Source: Streptomyces sp. SID12488 (GTDB lineage Bacteria; Actinomycetota; Actinomycetes; Streptomycetales; Streptomycetaceae). From it: a stretch of 64,000 nucleotides of DNA. Of this stretch, positions 42,953-51,998 are shown in pieces (position 1 is the first letter of the stretch; each line of letters opens with the position of its first letter). The stretch spans positions 62,001-126,000 of the forward strand of contig NZ_JAAGLT010000009.1 in assembly GCF_010548275.1 (NCBI RefSeq). The letters run 5' to 3'. The position numbers and the translations under genes were made by a program. The notes below the pieces were generated by a model. That model had not been told where the DNA came from. It searched no databases and saw only the letters and a program-made list of their open reading frames with translations.

Positions 42953-43975
42953 TCACTGCTCCGCAGCCGCCCCGGCCACCCCTTCCCCCACCCGCACCGC
43001 ATCCCGGTAGGCCCGCGCGGCGGCCCGCAGTGCCGCCTCCGGGTCCACTCCGTCGCGCTCCGCCCGTACCGCCATCTCCAGCAGTTCGTATCCGATGCCG
43101 TCGCCCTGGGGCAGCGGGACGTCCAGGCCTGCCGTGTGGACCCGCGACGCCAGCTTCGCGGCCAGGGCAAGGCCCGGCTGGCCCAGGGGCACGCCGTCCG
43201 TCACCGACTCCCGCTGTTTCTCGACCGCCTTGGTGCGCAGCCAGTGCTCCTTCACGTCCTCCGGTGTGGACGCCGTCTCGTCGCCGAAGACGTGCGGGTG
43301 GCGGTGGATCAGCTTGGTGACGATGCCGGCCGCCACGTCGTCGATCGAGAACGGGGCCGTGCCCTCCTCGCTGCCCTCCTCGGCGATGCGCGCGTGGAAG
43401 ACGACCTGGAGCAGGACGTCCCCCAGCTCCTCGCGCAGTTCGTCCCGGTCGCCCTCCTCGATCGCCTCGACGAGTTCGTACGCCTCCTCGATGCCGTACT
43501 TCGCCAGGCCCTTGTGGGTCTGACGGGAGGACCACGGGCACTCCAGGCGGATGCGGTCCATGACCTGCACGAGGTCGAGGAGGCGGGCGCCGGGGAGGTC
43601 GTAGGAGGCGGGGAGGAGTTCCAGGTCCGGCATCCGTACGCGGCCGGAGCCGGCGAGGCGTGCCAGGCCGTCCGTGAGGGCCGGGTCGCCCTCGCCGGTC
43701 GTGACGATCACGACCGTCCGGCCGCCGGCGCAGGCGTCGAGCAGGTCCTCGGCGGTCGGGGAGGCCTCCTCGACCGCTGTGCCGGCGTCCCGCAGATACG
43801 GCAGCTGCGGATGCGTGCCGTCCGCGCACAGCACCCGGTCGGCCGCGTGCAGCACCTGCCAGGCGGGCCAGGACAGCAGGCCGGGCGCGACACGGTGGCT
43901 GGTGGTGAGCAGGACGACACGACCGGGGTCGGTCTCCGTCTCCGGAGCGGTCTCGAAGCCGCTGGTTGCGTTCAC
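42953..43975 (-). CDS. mazG: nucleoside triphosphate pyrophosphohydrolase MazG
   Basis: The protein is about 340 residues. The N-terminal 145 residues resemble the tetrapyrrole-methylase-like domain often fused to MazG. The MazG core at about 150-280 has RIRLECPWSSRQTHKGLAKYGIEEAYELVEAIE, EELGDVLLQVVFHARIAEE and IHRHPHVFGD, including the metal-binding EExxE and ExxD motifs. It hydrolyses NTPs such as non-canonical nucleotides to NMP and PPi. GTG 43975 with TACGTT six bases before is used as a leaderless start; GTG 43993 would add six residues. Confidence 0.88.
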   Translation of the reverse strand: MNATSGFETAPETETDPGRVVLLTTSHRVAPGLLSWPAWQVLHAADRVLCADGTHPQLPYLRDAGTAVEEASPTAEDLLDACAGGRTVVIVTTGEGDPALTDGLARLAGSGRVRMPDLELLPASYDLPGARLLDLVQVMDRIRLECPWSSRQTHKGLAKYGIEEAYELVEAIEEGDRDELREELGDVLLQVVFHARIAEEGSEEGTAPFSIDDVAAGIVTKLIHRHPHVFGDETASTPEDVKEHWLRTKAVEKQRESVTDGVPLGQPGLALAAKLASRVHTAGLDVPLPQGDGIGYELLEMAVRAERDGVDPEAALRAAARAYRDAVRVGEGVAGAAAEQ

Positions 43976-44118
43976 CCTCCGAACGTAACCCACGTCACCG
44001 ACAGCCCCACCGGTTGTCCACAGGCCAGCACGTCCCTGTGGACACGCGCGCCCGTACGCCCGTACACGCGTACGGACAACCGTTACGCCGTGACCGTCAC
44101 ACCGTGGCCGTCAGGCCG

Positions 44119-44781
44119 TCAGGCCGTCCCCTCGGCCGTCTGCGGTGCCGTGATCTCCCGTAGCCAGGGCGTCTTCGCGTCGACGCGGCTGCTCTTCTGG
44201 ACGTCCCAGCTGCCGTAGCGCGGGTTGAGGTCGACGTCGAGGGTCTTCGAGGCCTCGGACATCGCCTTCCAGAACGTGGCCTGGCCGTCCGGGGTGTTCA
44301 TGTCGGCGCCGAGCGCGGCGGCCAGTTTCTGGGCCACGATCTCGGTGTGCAGGCTGTCGTCGAGCCGTGCCGGGGCGACGCCGTACTGCTGGAGCCAGGC
44401 GTCCGCCAGCGACTTCGCGCTGCCCGCCTGCTGTTCCAGGGAGGCGCGCAGGGTCTGGACGTCCTTGCGGGTCACGGTCACGCCCGCGTTCTTCGCGGCC
44501 TGATTGAGGACGCGGTCGAGGACCAGCGTGTGCAGGGTGTCGCGGGTGAGACTGCCGGTTCTGGCGACGGTCTGCGCGTACTGGGCCTGGTCCGGGGTGG
44601 CCGCCCGTTGCGCCGCGCGTACCTCGTTCACCCTGCTCTCCAGCTGCGCGACCGTGATCCGCTGCCCGCCGACGACGGCCGCCGCGCCGGGATGCGCGTC
44701 GTTTCCGCAGGCGGTGAGGAGTGGTGCCGCGGCGACGATCGCGGCGGAGAGGATGAGCGCGGTGCGACGACGGCGGTGCAA
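44119..44781 (-). CDS. SurA N-terminal domain lipoprotein
   Basis: The 220-residue lipoprotein starts with TTG 44779-44781, chosen because GGGAGG lies five bases upstream and the frame then opens with a lipoprotein signal (RRRRTALILSAAIVAAAPLLTAC, lipidated Cys25). VVGGQRITVAQLESRVNEV and the following helices match the SurA/PrsA N-terminal chaperone-like region. No PPIase domain follows. It probably helps folding of exported proteins outside the membrane. Three GGCCGTCA repeats lie at the stop codon. The frame upstream of the TTG is antisense to other genes and not coding. Confidence 0.82.
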   Translation of the reverse strand: MHRRRRTALILSAAIVAAAPLLTACGNDAHPGAAAVVGGQRITVAQLESRVNEVRAAQRAATPDQAQYAQTVARTGSLTRDTLHTLVLDRVLNQAAKNAGVTVTRKDVQTLRASLEQQAGSAKSLADAWLQQYGVAPARLDDSLHTEIVAQKLAAALGADMNTPDGQATFWKAMSEASKTLDVDLNPRYGSWDVQKSSRVDAKTPWLREITAPQTAEGTA

Positions 44782-44933
44782 GGAAGCCTCCCGAGGAGAT
44801 TGTGCGGCGATGCACAAAGTCTTGCGATGATCGATGTTAGGCAGTGGCCGGGCTCCGGCCAAGCCATTCGACCAACGATTCACCGGGACTTCGGGCACCG
44901 TCGCGCCCGCCCCGGCCGTCTCAGCCAGCGGTC

Positions 44934-45764
44934 TCAGCCGGTGATCGCCACCGGCGCGTCCCACGCGTTGCGGTCCACCGTGATCGTGTAACCGCCGCGC
45001 GTCTCCTTGCTGTTGACCATGTACTGGTGGGCCCGGCTGTGGTTGGTCCACTGGGTGGCGGCGAACGGCCAGTCCGCGGTGGTGGTGTTCTGCTTGTCCC
45101 ACAGCGCGTACCACATGTTGCCCGGCAGGTTGGTGCGGTCGGTGGCCTGGGCGATCGCCTTCGCGCTGGAGCTGGTGAAGCCGTAGTAGCCGGTGCGGTA
45201 CGTCTTGGCCTGCAGCGCCTTGTTGAAGGCGCGCACGTACGTCAGTACGGCGTCGTTGCACGCCTTGTTCGTGATGTCGTACGACTCCATGTCGAGGTAG
45301 ACCGGGCTGCCGGCCTTCATGCCGAGCGCCGAGGCCTTGGTCACCGCGTCCGCCGCGTCCTTCGCGCCGAGGGAGGCGGCCGTGGCGGCGGTGAGCTTCT
45401 CGGGGCTGGAGCCGGTCTGGCAGAAGGGCTGGGCGCCGACGTACAGGGGGATGAGTTTCCAGCCCTGTGCGCTGACCGACTTCACCCAGGCCGCGGTGAG
45501 GTTGGGCTGGGCGCAGCCGCGGTTCTTGCCGCCTATGTAGACGGCTGCGGCGCCGTAGAGGCCACCGTGCCAGGCCTTCATCGCAGCGAGGGAGGGCGCG
45601 GTGCAGGCGTCGAACGCGCGGCCGGTGTAGGTCCGTTGGGCGGGCCAGGTCGTGGCGGCCATCGAGGACTGGGCGGCGAGCCCGGCCCCGGCGACGACGG
45701 CCGTCCCGGCCACCGCCCAGGTGATGTACCTGCGCTTCTTGGACTGCCGGTGACTGGACACCAC
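44934..45764 (-). CDS. secreted DUF1906 (glycoside hydrolase-like) protein
   Basis: The protein is about 276 residues. Its N-terminus SSHRQSKKRRYITWAVAGTAVVAGAGLAA is a signal peptide. The mature part carries the DUF1906/Rv2525c-like TIM-barrel pattern: FDACTAPSLAAMKAWHG at the front, VYIGGKNRGC, WKLIPLYVGAQPF, PVYLDMESYD and GYYGFTSSS. The family is related to GH25-like lysozymes, and the Asp/Glu pair in LDMESY is a plausible active site. It likely acts on the cell wall or an exported glycan. GTG 45764 and 45761 are adjacent candidate starts. Confidence 0.85.
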   Translation of the reverse strand: MVSSHRQSKKRRYITWAVAGTAVVAGAGLAAQSSMAATTWPAQRTYTGRAFDACTAPSLAAMKAWHGGLYGAAAVYIGGKNRGCAQPNLTAAWVKSVSAQGWKLIPLYVGAQPFCQTGSSPEKLTAATAASLGAKDAADAVTKASALGMKAGSPVYLDMESYDITNKACNDAVLTYVRAFNKALQAKTYRTGYYGFTSSSAKAIAQATDRTNLPGNMWYALWDKQNTTTADWPFAATQWTNHSRAHQYMVNSKETRGGYTITVDRNAWDAPVAITG

Positions 45765-45919
45765 GTAAAACCCACCCCTGGTAACTGGTATGCGGCACGA
45801 AGCTCTGAGACGCGAAGTCTGAGACACGAAAGCAGGTCGCAACGTAACCGGCGTCATTCCTCTGTTCCGGAAACATCGGCCCCGCTGACCCACAAGATTC
45901 CCTCAAGCCACGGCAAACC

Positions 45920-47443
45920 CTAGCCGCGCACCTGTCCCAGCCACTCCAGGGTCCGCCGGATCTCGGCCACCAGCGGATGGCCGGGGCCGCGAAGGCGGTC
46001 CACGTCGTGGAGGAGGCGGGCGAGGGTGTCGCGGGCGGCGGTGCGGTCGCCGAGGGCGAGGAGGAGGTGGCCGATGCGGCGGCGGACGTCGAGGGCGAGT
46101 TCCGGGTCACCGGCGACGTACTGGTTCTCGTAGTACGGCAGCAGGGCGCGGTACTCGGCGAGGGCCGCCGCGGGTTCGCCGAGTTGTTCGAGGCACTGGG
46201 CGGCCTCGTAGCGGAAGCGCAGCGCCTGGGGGTCGGCCTGGCCGGCCTCGGCGGCGCGTTCGTCGGCGAGGCGGCGCAGTTCGGGCAGGGCGCGGCGGTA
46301 CTGGCCGTCGTCCATGAGGGTGGCCGCGTACTGCTTGCGGAGGGTGCGGACGACCGGGGAGCGCTCGCCGTGCTGTTCGGCGGCGGCCGGCAGGATCCCG
46401 CCGAGAATGTCGACGGCCTGGGTGATGCGGCCCTCGCCGAGGAGGCGCTTGACCTCGTCGACTGCTCCGGCGACGTCGGGCCTCTCGGCCGCCGGGGCGG
46501 CCGTCGGCTGGGTGGCGGGGGTGCGGGCGCGGTCCGGCCAGGGTGCGTGCGGGCGCAGGAAGGGGCGTGTGGGGTCGAGGGGCGCCCCTGTGGGCATCCC
46601 GCGCTCCGGGAGGAGCAGCGCCAGGTGTTCGTACACCTCCTGCGCGGAGGCGGGCCGGTGCTGCGGGTCCTTGGCGAGCAGCCGCAGGACGAGCGCTTCC
46701 AGCGACTCGGGCACCTCGGGTCTGAGGCGGCGCACGGGCAGCGGCGGCTCGTACAGGTGCCGGTGCAGCACCCCGAGGGCCGTCGAGCCGGAGAACGGCA
46801 CGTCCCCGCTGAGGAGTTCGTGGAGGACCACGCCGAGTGCGTACAGGTCCGTGTACGGGCCGACCGCGCCGCCCATCGCCTGCTCGGGGGCCATGTAGGC
46901 GGGCGATCCGATGGGTGAACCGGTGTGGGTGAGGCGGGTCGTGTCCGTGTCCATGACGGAGGCGACGCCCAGGTCGAGGACGGTGACCGTGCCGTCCTGC
47001 TTCACCATCACGTTGCGCGGCTTGAGGTCGCGGTGGACGATCGGCACGGCGTGCACGGCGCTCAGCACGGCGCACAGTTGCGCTGCCACGGCGACCGCCC
47101 ACTGCCAGGGGTACGGGTCGTGTTCGGCGAGGTGGTCGGAGAGGTCTGCGCCGTCGACGTACTGCATGACGAGGAACAGTTCCTCGTCCTCGCTGCCCGC
47201 GTCGTGCACGGTGACGAGCCCGGGGTGGTCGACCTGCGCGGTCACCCGGCACTCGCGTACGAAGCGGCGGCGCAGTTCGTCGGCCTCCTGGCCGGCGACC
47301 TTGTCCGGCCGCAGCAGTTTCACGGCCACCCGCCGGTCGAGACGCTGGTCGTACGCCGTCCACACCTGGCCCATGCCGCCCTGTCCGATGAGCGTGGACA
47401 GTTCGTACCGGTCGGCGATGACGCGGCCCGTCGCCACGCTCAC
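45920..47443 (-). CDS. Ser/Thr protein kinase with C-terminal TPR-like region
   Basis: The 507-residue kinase has a glycine loop GQGGMGQVW, Lys42 in VAVKLL, catalytic HRDLKPRNVM (Asp139), activation-segment DLG (Asp157, in place of DFG) and APE near 186. No transmembrane helix follows, unlike PknB. A Pro/Ala linker (about 290-330) leads to a helical repeat region (about 330-505, RALPELRRLADERAAEAGQ) resembling tetratricopeptide repeats. It is therefore probably cytosolic. GTG 47443 overlaps the upstream membrane protein stop (GTGA), so the two are coupled and likely partners. Confidence 0.9.
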   Translation of the reverse strand: MSVATGRVIADRYELSTLIGQGGMGQVWTAYDQRLDRRVAVKLLRPDKVAGQEADELRRRFVRECRVTAQVDHPGLVTVHDAGSEDEELFLVMQYVDGADLSDHLAEHDPYPWQWAVAVAAQLCAVLSAVHAVPIVHRDLKPRNVMVKQDGTVTVLDLGVASVMDTDTTRLTHTGSPIGSPAYMAPEQAMGGAVGPYTDLYALGVVLHELLSGDVPFSGSTALGVLHRHLYEPPLPVRRLRPEVPESLEALVLRLLAKDPQHRPASAQEVYEHLALLLPERGMPTGAPLDPTRPFLRPHAPWPDRARTPATQPTAAPAAERPDVAGAVDEVKRLLGEGRITQAVDILGGILPAAAEQHGERSPVVRTLRKQYAATLMDDGQYRRALPELRRLADERAAEAGQADPQALRFRYEAAQCLEQLGEPAAALAEYRALLPYYENQYVAGDPELALDVRRRIGHLLLALGDRTAARDTLARLLHDVDRLRGPGHPLVAEIRRTLEWLGQVRG

Positions 47444-48132
47444 CGTCCGCCCTCATGGCTGCCGTTGGAGTTGGGGCCGGGGTTGGAGTTCGAGTTGGGG
47501 TTGCCGTTCCCATTGCCATTGCCGTTGCTGTCGTGCTTGCGCAGGTAGTCGCTGAGCTCGTCGAGTTCGGCGCGCACCTGGTCGATACGGGCGGGCGCGG
47601 GGCGCTGCGGCGGGGGCGGAACGGGGCTCTGGGCGACGGGTGGCCGGGGTGCCTGGGGCTGGGGCTGGGGTATCGGCGTGTGGGGCATGGCGGGCATGGC
47701 GGGCTGCTGCGGCCCGGTCTGCATGTTCGCGTACGGCGACGGGGGCGGATAGCCGTACCCGGGGGGCATGGTCGCGGCCCGGTGCGGCACGTAACCGGCG
47801 TACTGGCGTTGGGGGTTGTCCTGCCGTATGTCCATGACCAGGAAGTAGGTGCTGCTCAGGGCGCCCAGGATCATCACGGTGCCGAGGGCGTAGTCGCCTT
47901 TGACGTTGTTCTCAGCCACCGTGCCGACAACGCCGAAGCACACGATGGACAGGGGCAGACTCACCCAGGCCGCCACCCAGTTGAACCACCGGCCGCGCAG
48001 CAAGGCGACCCGGAACAGCGGCAGGCACGCGAAGAGGCCGCACGAGAGGAACCCGACGGCGGCGATCAGCACGCGCAGGGTGATGACGGTGCCCGCGTTC
48101 TGGGTGGGCGGCGGCGCGCCGGGGCCATACAT
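47440..48132 (-). CDS. hypothetical membrane protein with Asn/Gly-rich tail
   Basis: The 230-residue protein has three hydrophobic helices (about 15-42, 48-75 and 80-100), a Pro/Gln/Tyr-rich cytosolic stretch (105-185), a short helix (AELDELSDYLRKHD) and a tail of alternating Asn, Gly, Ser and Pro. The last part is encoded by low-complexity DNA. The ATG at 48130-48132 follows AGGAG. Its stop overlaps the kinase start, suggesting it anchors or senses for that kinase. No known family. Confidence 0.75.
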   Translation of the reverse strand: MYGPGAPPPTQNAGTVITLRVLIAAVGFLSCGLFACLPLFRVALLRGRWFNWVAAWVSLPLSIVCFGVVGTVAENNVKGDYALGTVMILGALSSTYFLVMDIRQDNPQRQYAGYVPHRAATMPPGYGYPPPSPYANMQTGPQQPAMPAMPHTPIPQPQPQAPRPPVAQSPVPPPPQRPAPARIDQVRAELDELSDYLRKHDSNGNGNGNGNPNSNSNPGPNSNGSHEGGR

Positions 48133-48296
48133 GACTGCTCCTGGACCGGGTGATCCCGACGAGGACGGACATACGAGTGACAGGTTCGGTGTCGGGGTCC
48201 GAGCGTATAGGCCGACACCGACAACGGGTCCGGGTTGTACCGAACCGTTGTCGTCCTGCGTCGCGGTTCGTGGACCCTCGGAACGGCGTCAGCGCG

Positions 48297-50681
48297 TCAG
48301 TCGGGCGCGACGGTCCCGTCCGTCAGCCCGTCGTACATGCCCCGCACGAGCTGTCCGCCGAGCCTGCCCGCGTGCCGCAGGGCCTCCTCGAACTCGGCGA
48401 GCGCCCTGAACCGCGCGCCGTAGCGCCGTTGTTCGTCCAGGGGCAGCCGGGGCAGTTGCAGTCGGCGCACGTCGAGCCGGGTCGCGGTGGACGCGTAGCT
48501 GCTGGCCTGCCGGTTGTTGGCGGTGCCGCGCAGGAACCCGGCGAGGAACCACGGGTCGAGGGCAGCCGGATCGGGCCGCAGGAGGACGAGGCTGCGGCCG
48601 AGAACGGCCCCCGCGGTCGCGTCGTCGACCACGCGCGCGACGGACCCGCCGCCGAGGATCGGCACGACGACGTCGCCCGCCGCCACCCGCACGGCAGCCT
48701 CGTCGCTCTCGGGCAGCGTGCCGGAGGGAGCGGTTCCGGCGAGGACGTCCTGGTCGGTCAGCACGGGCACGCGCGCGTGGCCGCCGTTTCCGCCCGTACG
48801 CATCACCAGGGCGCCCCCGCGCGCGAGTTCACCGATGGTGATGAGCGGCCAGCGCCCGGGCTGCTCCTCGGCGTGTCCGGCGGGGGCGGGCGGAGTGAGG
48901 TCGACGGTCAGGCGCAGGGTCTCGCCGAGGCGCTCCCGTACGTCGCTCAGGTGCTCGCCGTCGCCCGCGGTGGCGGGCGGGAGGTGTCGGGCCGGGGCGA
49001 GGTCGACGTCGTCGTCGAGGAGTTCGATGACGGGCACGGAACGTGCGACTCCCGGCTGCTCGACCGCCGTACCGGCCCGCTCGAAGGGCCGCCAGGCGTC
49101 GAGAACGGCGGTGCGCACTGCCTCCCAGTCGAGCCCGCCGCGCCCGCCGTGCTCGGCGACCGTCCCCGTGTCGGCGAGCAGCACCTCGGGCTGCGCGGGC
49201 GCCTTGTCGGGCCGCCGCAGCACCCACAGGTGCAGCGGGATGTTGTACGGGGGTGCCGCGCCGACCGGCAACGCGATCACCGCGCGCAGCGCCCCGCGTC
49301 GCAGCAGATCGGCGCGGATACGGCGCCCGGAACGCCGGGACGCGGCGGCCGGCGGCATCAGCAGTACGGCGGTGCCGCCCTCCCTGAGCCGGGCGAGCGC
49401 ATGCTGCACCCAGGCCAGCTCGGACTCGTTGCGGGCCGGGAACCCGTACTCCCAGCGGGCGTCGTACGCGAGTTCGTCGTGCCCCCAGTTGCGCTCGTTG
49501 AACGGGGGATGACAGAGCACGGCGTCTGCCCTGAGCCCGGGAAACGCGTCGGCGCGAAGCGTGTCCCCGGCTGCCGTGCGTACGACCACGTTCCGGCCCT
49601 GGAGCGCGAGCCGGAGGGCGGTGAGCGCGGCCAGCTCAGGGGCACTGTCCTGCCCGTACAACTCCCGCTCGGAATCGTCCCGTTCGACCTCCCGCGCCCC
49701 CCGCACCGGAATGGCGCGCAGCAGCGCACCGGTGCCACAGGCCGGGTCGAGGACGGTGCGCGCCGGGCCGGCGAGGTCCCCCATGAGCCGGGCGAGCTCG
49801 GCGGGGGTGAGCGTGTACTGCCGCGGGTTGGCGTCGAGATGCCGCCCGACCAGGAACTCGTACGCCTGCCGCGCCCCCATCTCGGCGGCGAGTTCGGCGA
49901 CCCCTCGGAGGAGCGGGACGGAGGGGAGGAGTTCGGGGCCGGTGGGTGTGTGTACGGCCGGGGCGGCATGTACGGCGGAGGTGGCGCTGTCGCTGTGCAC
50001 GGCGGGTGAGCTGTGTACGCGGGGCGGGACGGGGGTGGTGTGAACGCCGAGGGTGGGAGAAGCGGCGTGTACTCCGGATGTGGGCGGAGAGGCGTGTACT
50101 CCGGGCGGAGTGTTCACAGCGCCCAGGGTGTTCACGCTCTCCGGGTCGTTCACAGTCGGCGCACCGCGCCCACTCAGAGAAGTGTGAACCCCTCGAACGC
50201 CAGTCTGACTGTGAACCCCTTGTGCGGCCAGCACCGTGTGAACTCCCCGTACGGCAGGCGAAGCGTGAACGCCACGCTTCCCCGCGAGGCCGAATCGTGG
50301 GGCGATCACCTGCTCCAGCGTGGCGGGGAGTCGGGCGGCGAGGCGTTCGTCGGAGACCGCGCCGAGCTCCAGCCAGACGGTCGGGCGGTCGTGGATGAGC
50401 AGCAGGACGCAGCCCGCGTGGACAAGAGCGGTGGCCGGGCCCTCGGGGTGGCCGACGAGTTGCTGCCAGACGCGCTCCCGGAGGGGCACTTCGGCGAGTT
50501 TCCCCTGGTGGCGGAGCCAGGACTCCACCTCGGCGAGGGCGAAGGCGGGGCTGGTCTCGGTGCCGCCGACCGGCTTGGGGAAGTCGGCGTGACGGCGGCG
50601 CCAGTTACTGACGGCGGCACGTCCGACCCCCGCGAGCCGTGCGATGCCGGCGGCGGTCACTTCCGTGGCGTTGTCCTGCAC
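48297..50681 (-). CDS. N-6 DNA methylase-like protein with fused HTH and specificity domain
   Basis: The protein is about 794 residues from GTG 50679-50681. An N-terminal helix-turn-helix (about 1-45, AAGIARLAGVGRAAVSNWRRR) comes first, then a region of nonapeptide repeats GVHxxPxxx (about 135-245). Type I-like methylase motifs follow: I (LDPACGTGALL, about 310) and IV (CHPPFNERNWG, about 388). The C-terminal half-specificity domain (about 605-790, DVVVPILGGGSVARV...DPWFLAGFLRGTANNRQ) resembles HsdS. Motif IV has His where Asn or Asp is expected, so methylation activity is uncertain. No restriction subunit is nearby. Upstream GTG 50708 would add nine residues. Confidence 0.85.
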   Translation of the reverse strand: MQDNATEVTAAGIARLAGVGRAAVSNWRRRHADFPKPVGGTETSPAFALAEVESWLRHQGKLAEVPLRERVWQQLVGHPEGPATALVHAGCVLLLIHDRPTVWLELGAVSDERLAARLPATLEQVIAPRFGLAGKRGVHASPAVRGVHTVLAAQGVHSQTGVRGVHTSLSGRGAPTVNDPESVNTLGAVNTPPGVHASPPTSGVHAASPTLGVHTTPVPPRVHSSPAVHSDSATSAVHAAPAVHTPTGPELLPSVPLLRGVAELAAEMGARQAYEFLVGRHLDANPRQYTLTPAELARLMGDLAGPARTVLDPACGTGALLRAIPVRGAREVERDDSERELYGQDSAPELAALTALRLALQGRNVVVRTAAGDTLRADAFPGLRADAVLCHPPFNERNWGHDELAYDARWEYGFPARNESELAWVQHALARLREGGTAVLLMPPAAASRRSGRRIRADLLRRGALRAVIALPVGAAPPYNIPLHLWVLRRPDKAPAQPEVLLADTGTVAEHGGRGGLDWEAVRTAVLDAWRPFERAGTAVEQPGVARSVPVIELLDDDVDLAPARHLPPATAGDGEHLSDVRERLGETLRLTVDLTPPAPAGHAEEQPGRWPLITIGELARGGALVMRTGGNGGHARVPVLTDQDVLAGTAPSGTLPESDEAAVRVAAGDVVVPILGGGSVARVVDDATAGAVLGRSLVLLRPDPAALDPWFLAGFLRGTANNRQASSYASTATRLDVRRLQLPRLPLDEQRRYGARFRALAEFEEALRHAGRLGGQLVRGMYDGLTDGTVAPD
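49946..50275 (-). repeat. 27-bp-period repeats inside the methylase gene (nonapeptide GVH units)
   Basis: About 14 copies of GTGTAC/GTGAAC-like sequence occur, many at exact 27-base or 18-base spacing (for example 50038, 50065, 50092, 50110, 50128, and 50182, 50209, 50236, 50263). On the minus strand they encode Gly-Val-His or Val-Asn at the head of nine-residue units. Similar motifs (GTGTACAC, GTGAATC, GTTCACAC) occur in the promoter region at 50825-50870. Confidence 0.8.
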
Positions 50682-51135
50682 GCGCCGCGCTCCCCTCGTC
50701 CCGTGCACGACCCGGGCGTTCCCGCGTTACGGCTCTGATCTCCGTACACAGCCCCGGTCATGCAGCCCTCGCTTCACTGTGACGCCGAGCATACCGACGC
50801 ACGCAAGATCTACCCATTCACGGCGTGTACACAAGACATCGCGTGAATCGTGTTGACTCGGTTCACACGCTCTGTTGTTATTGACCCAGCGAACAGGCGG
50901 CACGCCGGGGAAGGCGGTCGCCCTCTTCTCTCTTGCTCCGCCTCTCTCCTGCTCCACCTCTCTTCCGCTCCATCCCTCTCCTCTCCTCTCCTCTTCTTGC
51001 CCCCAGCCGGGCGGCGGTGGCGAAGCGCCGGGGACTGCGCCACCGCCGCCCCGCTTCTCAACTCAACCCAACCCAGCTCCGCTCAGTTCAACCCAGCTCC
51101 GCTCACCACCACCACGAAAACTCGGAGGAACTCCC
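50682..51135. other. divergent spacer between the methylase-like and lipoprotein genes
   Basis: The methylase side (50820-50875) carries GTGTACAC, GTGAATC and GGTTCACACG motifs and, on the minus strand, TTGTGT plus TAGATC with a 16-base gap, a possible promoter. From 50930 to 51010 the plus strand is a C/T-rich tract of CTCTCC-like repeats. From 51063 to 51104 the unit CAACCCAGCTCCGCTCA occurs twice. No gene is seen. Confidence 0.45.
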
Positions 51136-51945
51136 ATGCGCCGAAGCACACTTGCCGCTCTCTGTCTCACCGCTGTCGCCGTCGCCGGGGTCGCCGGCTG
51201 CCAGACCGGCGAGAACAAGGCTTCCGACAAGACGACTGGTAAAACCGCGGACAGGACGACGGACAAGACGGCCGCCAAACCGAAGGACCCGTTCGCCGGA
51301 CTGACCGGCGGTGAGATAGCCGATCGGGCACTGAAGGCGACCTCGGGTGCCTCGTCGCTCCGTATGACAGGCGATGTGCCGGACGACGAGAGCAGCGGGA
51401 CGATCCGGATCGACATGGCCCTCGACAAGCGGGGCGACTGCACCGGGACGATGAGCATGAACGGTGAGGGCAAGGCCGATCTGGTGAAGTCCGGCACCAC
51501 CCTCTACATGAAGTACGACGAGAAGTTCCTGCGGGCGCAGAGCGGGGGCTCGTCGAAGGAGGAGACCGACGGGGTCGTGGCCATGCTGGCCGGAAAGTGG
51601 ACCAAGATGTCCACGACCGGCTCCGATGCCAAGGACATCGCGGGCTTCTGCGACCTGGACAGCGCGCTCGCCGAGATCAAGGACACGGGGTCGGGGGCCG
51701 GCTCCAACGTGACGCGCGGTGCCGCGACGACCGTCGGCGGTGTGCCTGCCGTCCTCGTCACGGAGAAGGACGGCAAGGACACGTACACGATGTACGTCGC
51801 CAGTAAGGGCAAGCCCTATCTGCTGCGGGTCGACAGCAAGTCCGCGAAGGACCCGGGAACCGTCGTCTTCAGCGACTACGACAAGCCCGTCTCGGCCCAA
51901 AAGCCCAGCGGCGGGGTCCTCGACCTGGACGCACTGGGCGGCTGA
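51136..51945 (+). CDS. LppX/LprG-like lipoprotein
   Basis: The 269-residue lipoprotein has a signal peptide with lipobox VAGC (Cys22), a Lys/Thr/Asp-rich linker (about 25-50) and a domain of about 215 residues (ALKATSGASSLRMTGDV...LYMKYDEKFLRA...YTMYVASKGKPYLLRVDSKS). It matches the actinobacterial LppX/LprAFG type, a half-barrel that carries lipids or glycolipids. The ATG at 51136 follows GGAGGAA. It stands alone after a repeat-rich leader. Confidence 0.8.
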   Translation: MRRSTLAALCLTAVAVAGVAGCQTGENKASDKTTGKTADRTTDKTAAKPKDPFAGLTGGEIADRALKATSGASSLRMTGDVPDDESSGTIRIDMALDKRGDCTGTMSMNGEGKADLVKSGTTLYMKYDEKFLRAQSGGSSKEETDGVVAMLAGKWTKMSTTGSDAKDIAGFCDLDSALAEIKDTGSGAGSNVTRGAATTVGGVPAVLVTEKDGKDTYTMYVASKGKPYLLRVDSKSAKDPGTVVFSDYDKPVSAQKPSGGVLDLDALGG

Positions 51946-51998
51946 GCCCGGCCGCCGGACCACCGGAGGGCTGGATCACCGGAGGGCTGGATCACCGG

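Noticed and set aside
49946..50275. CRISPR-like periodic repeat
   Set aside because: The 27-base period is in frame with a protein and has no distinct spacers, so it is a coding repeat.
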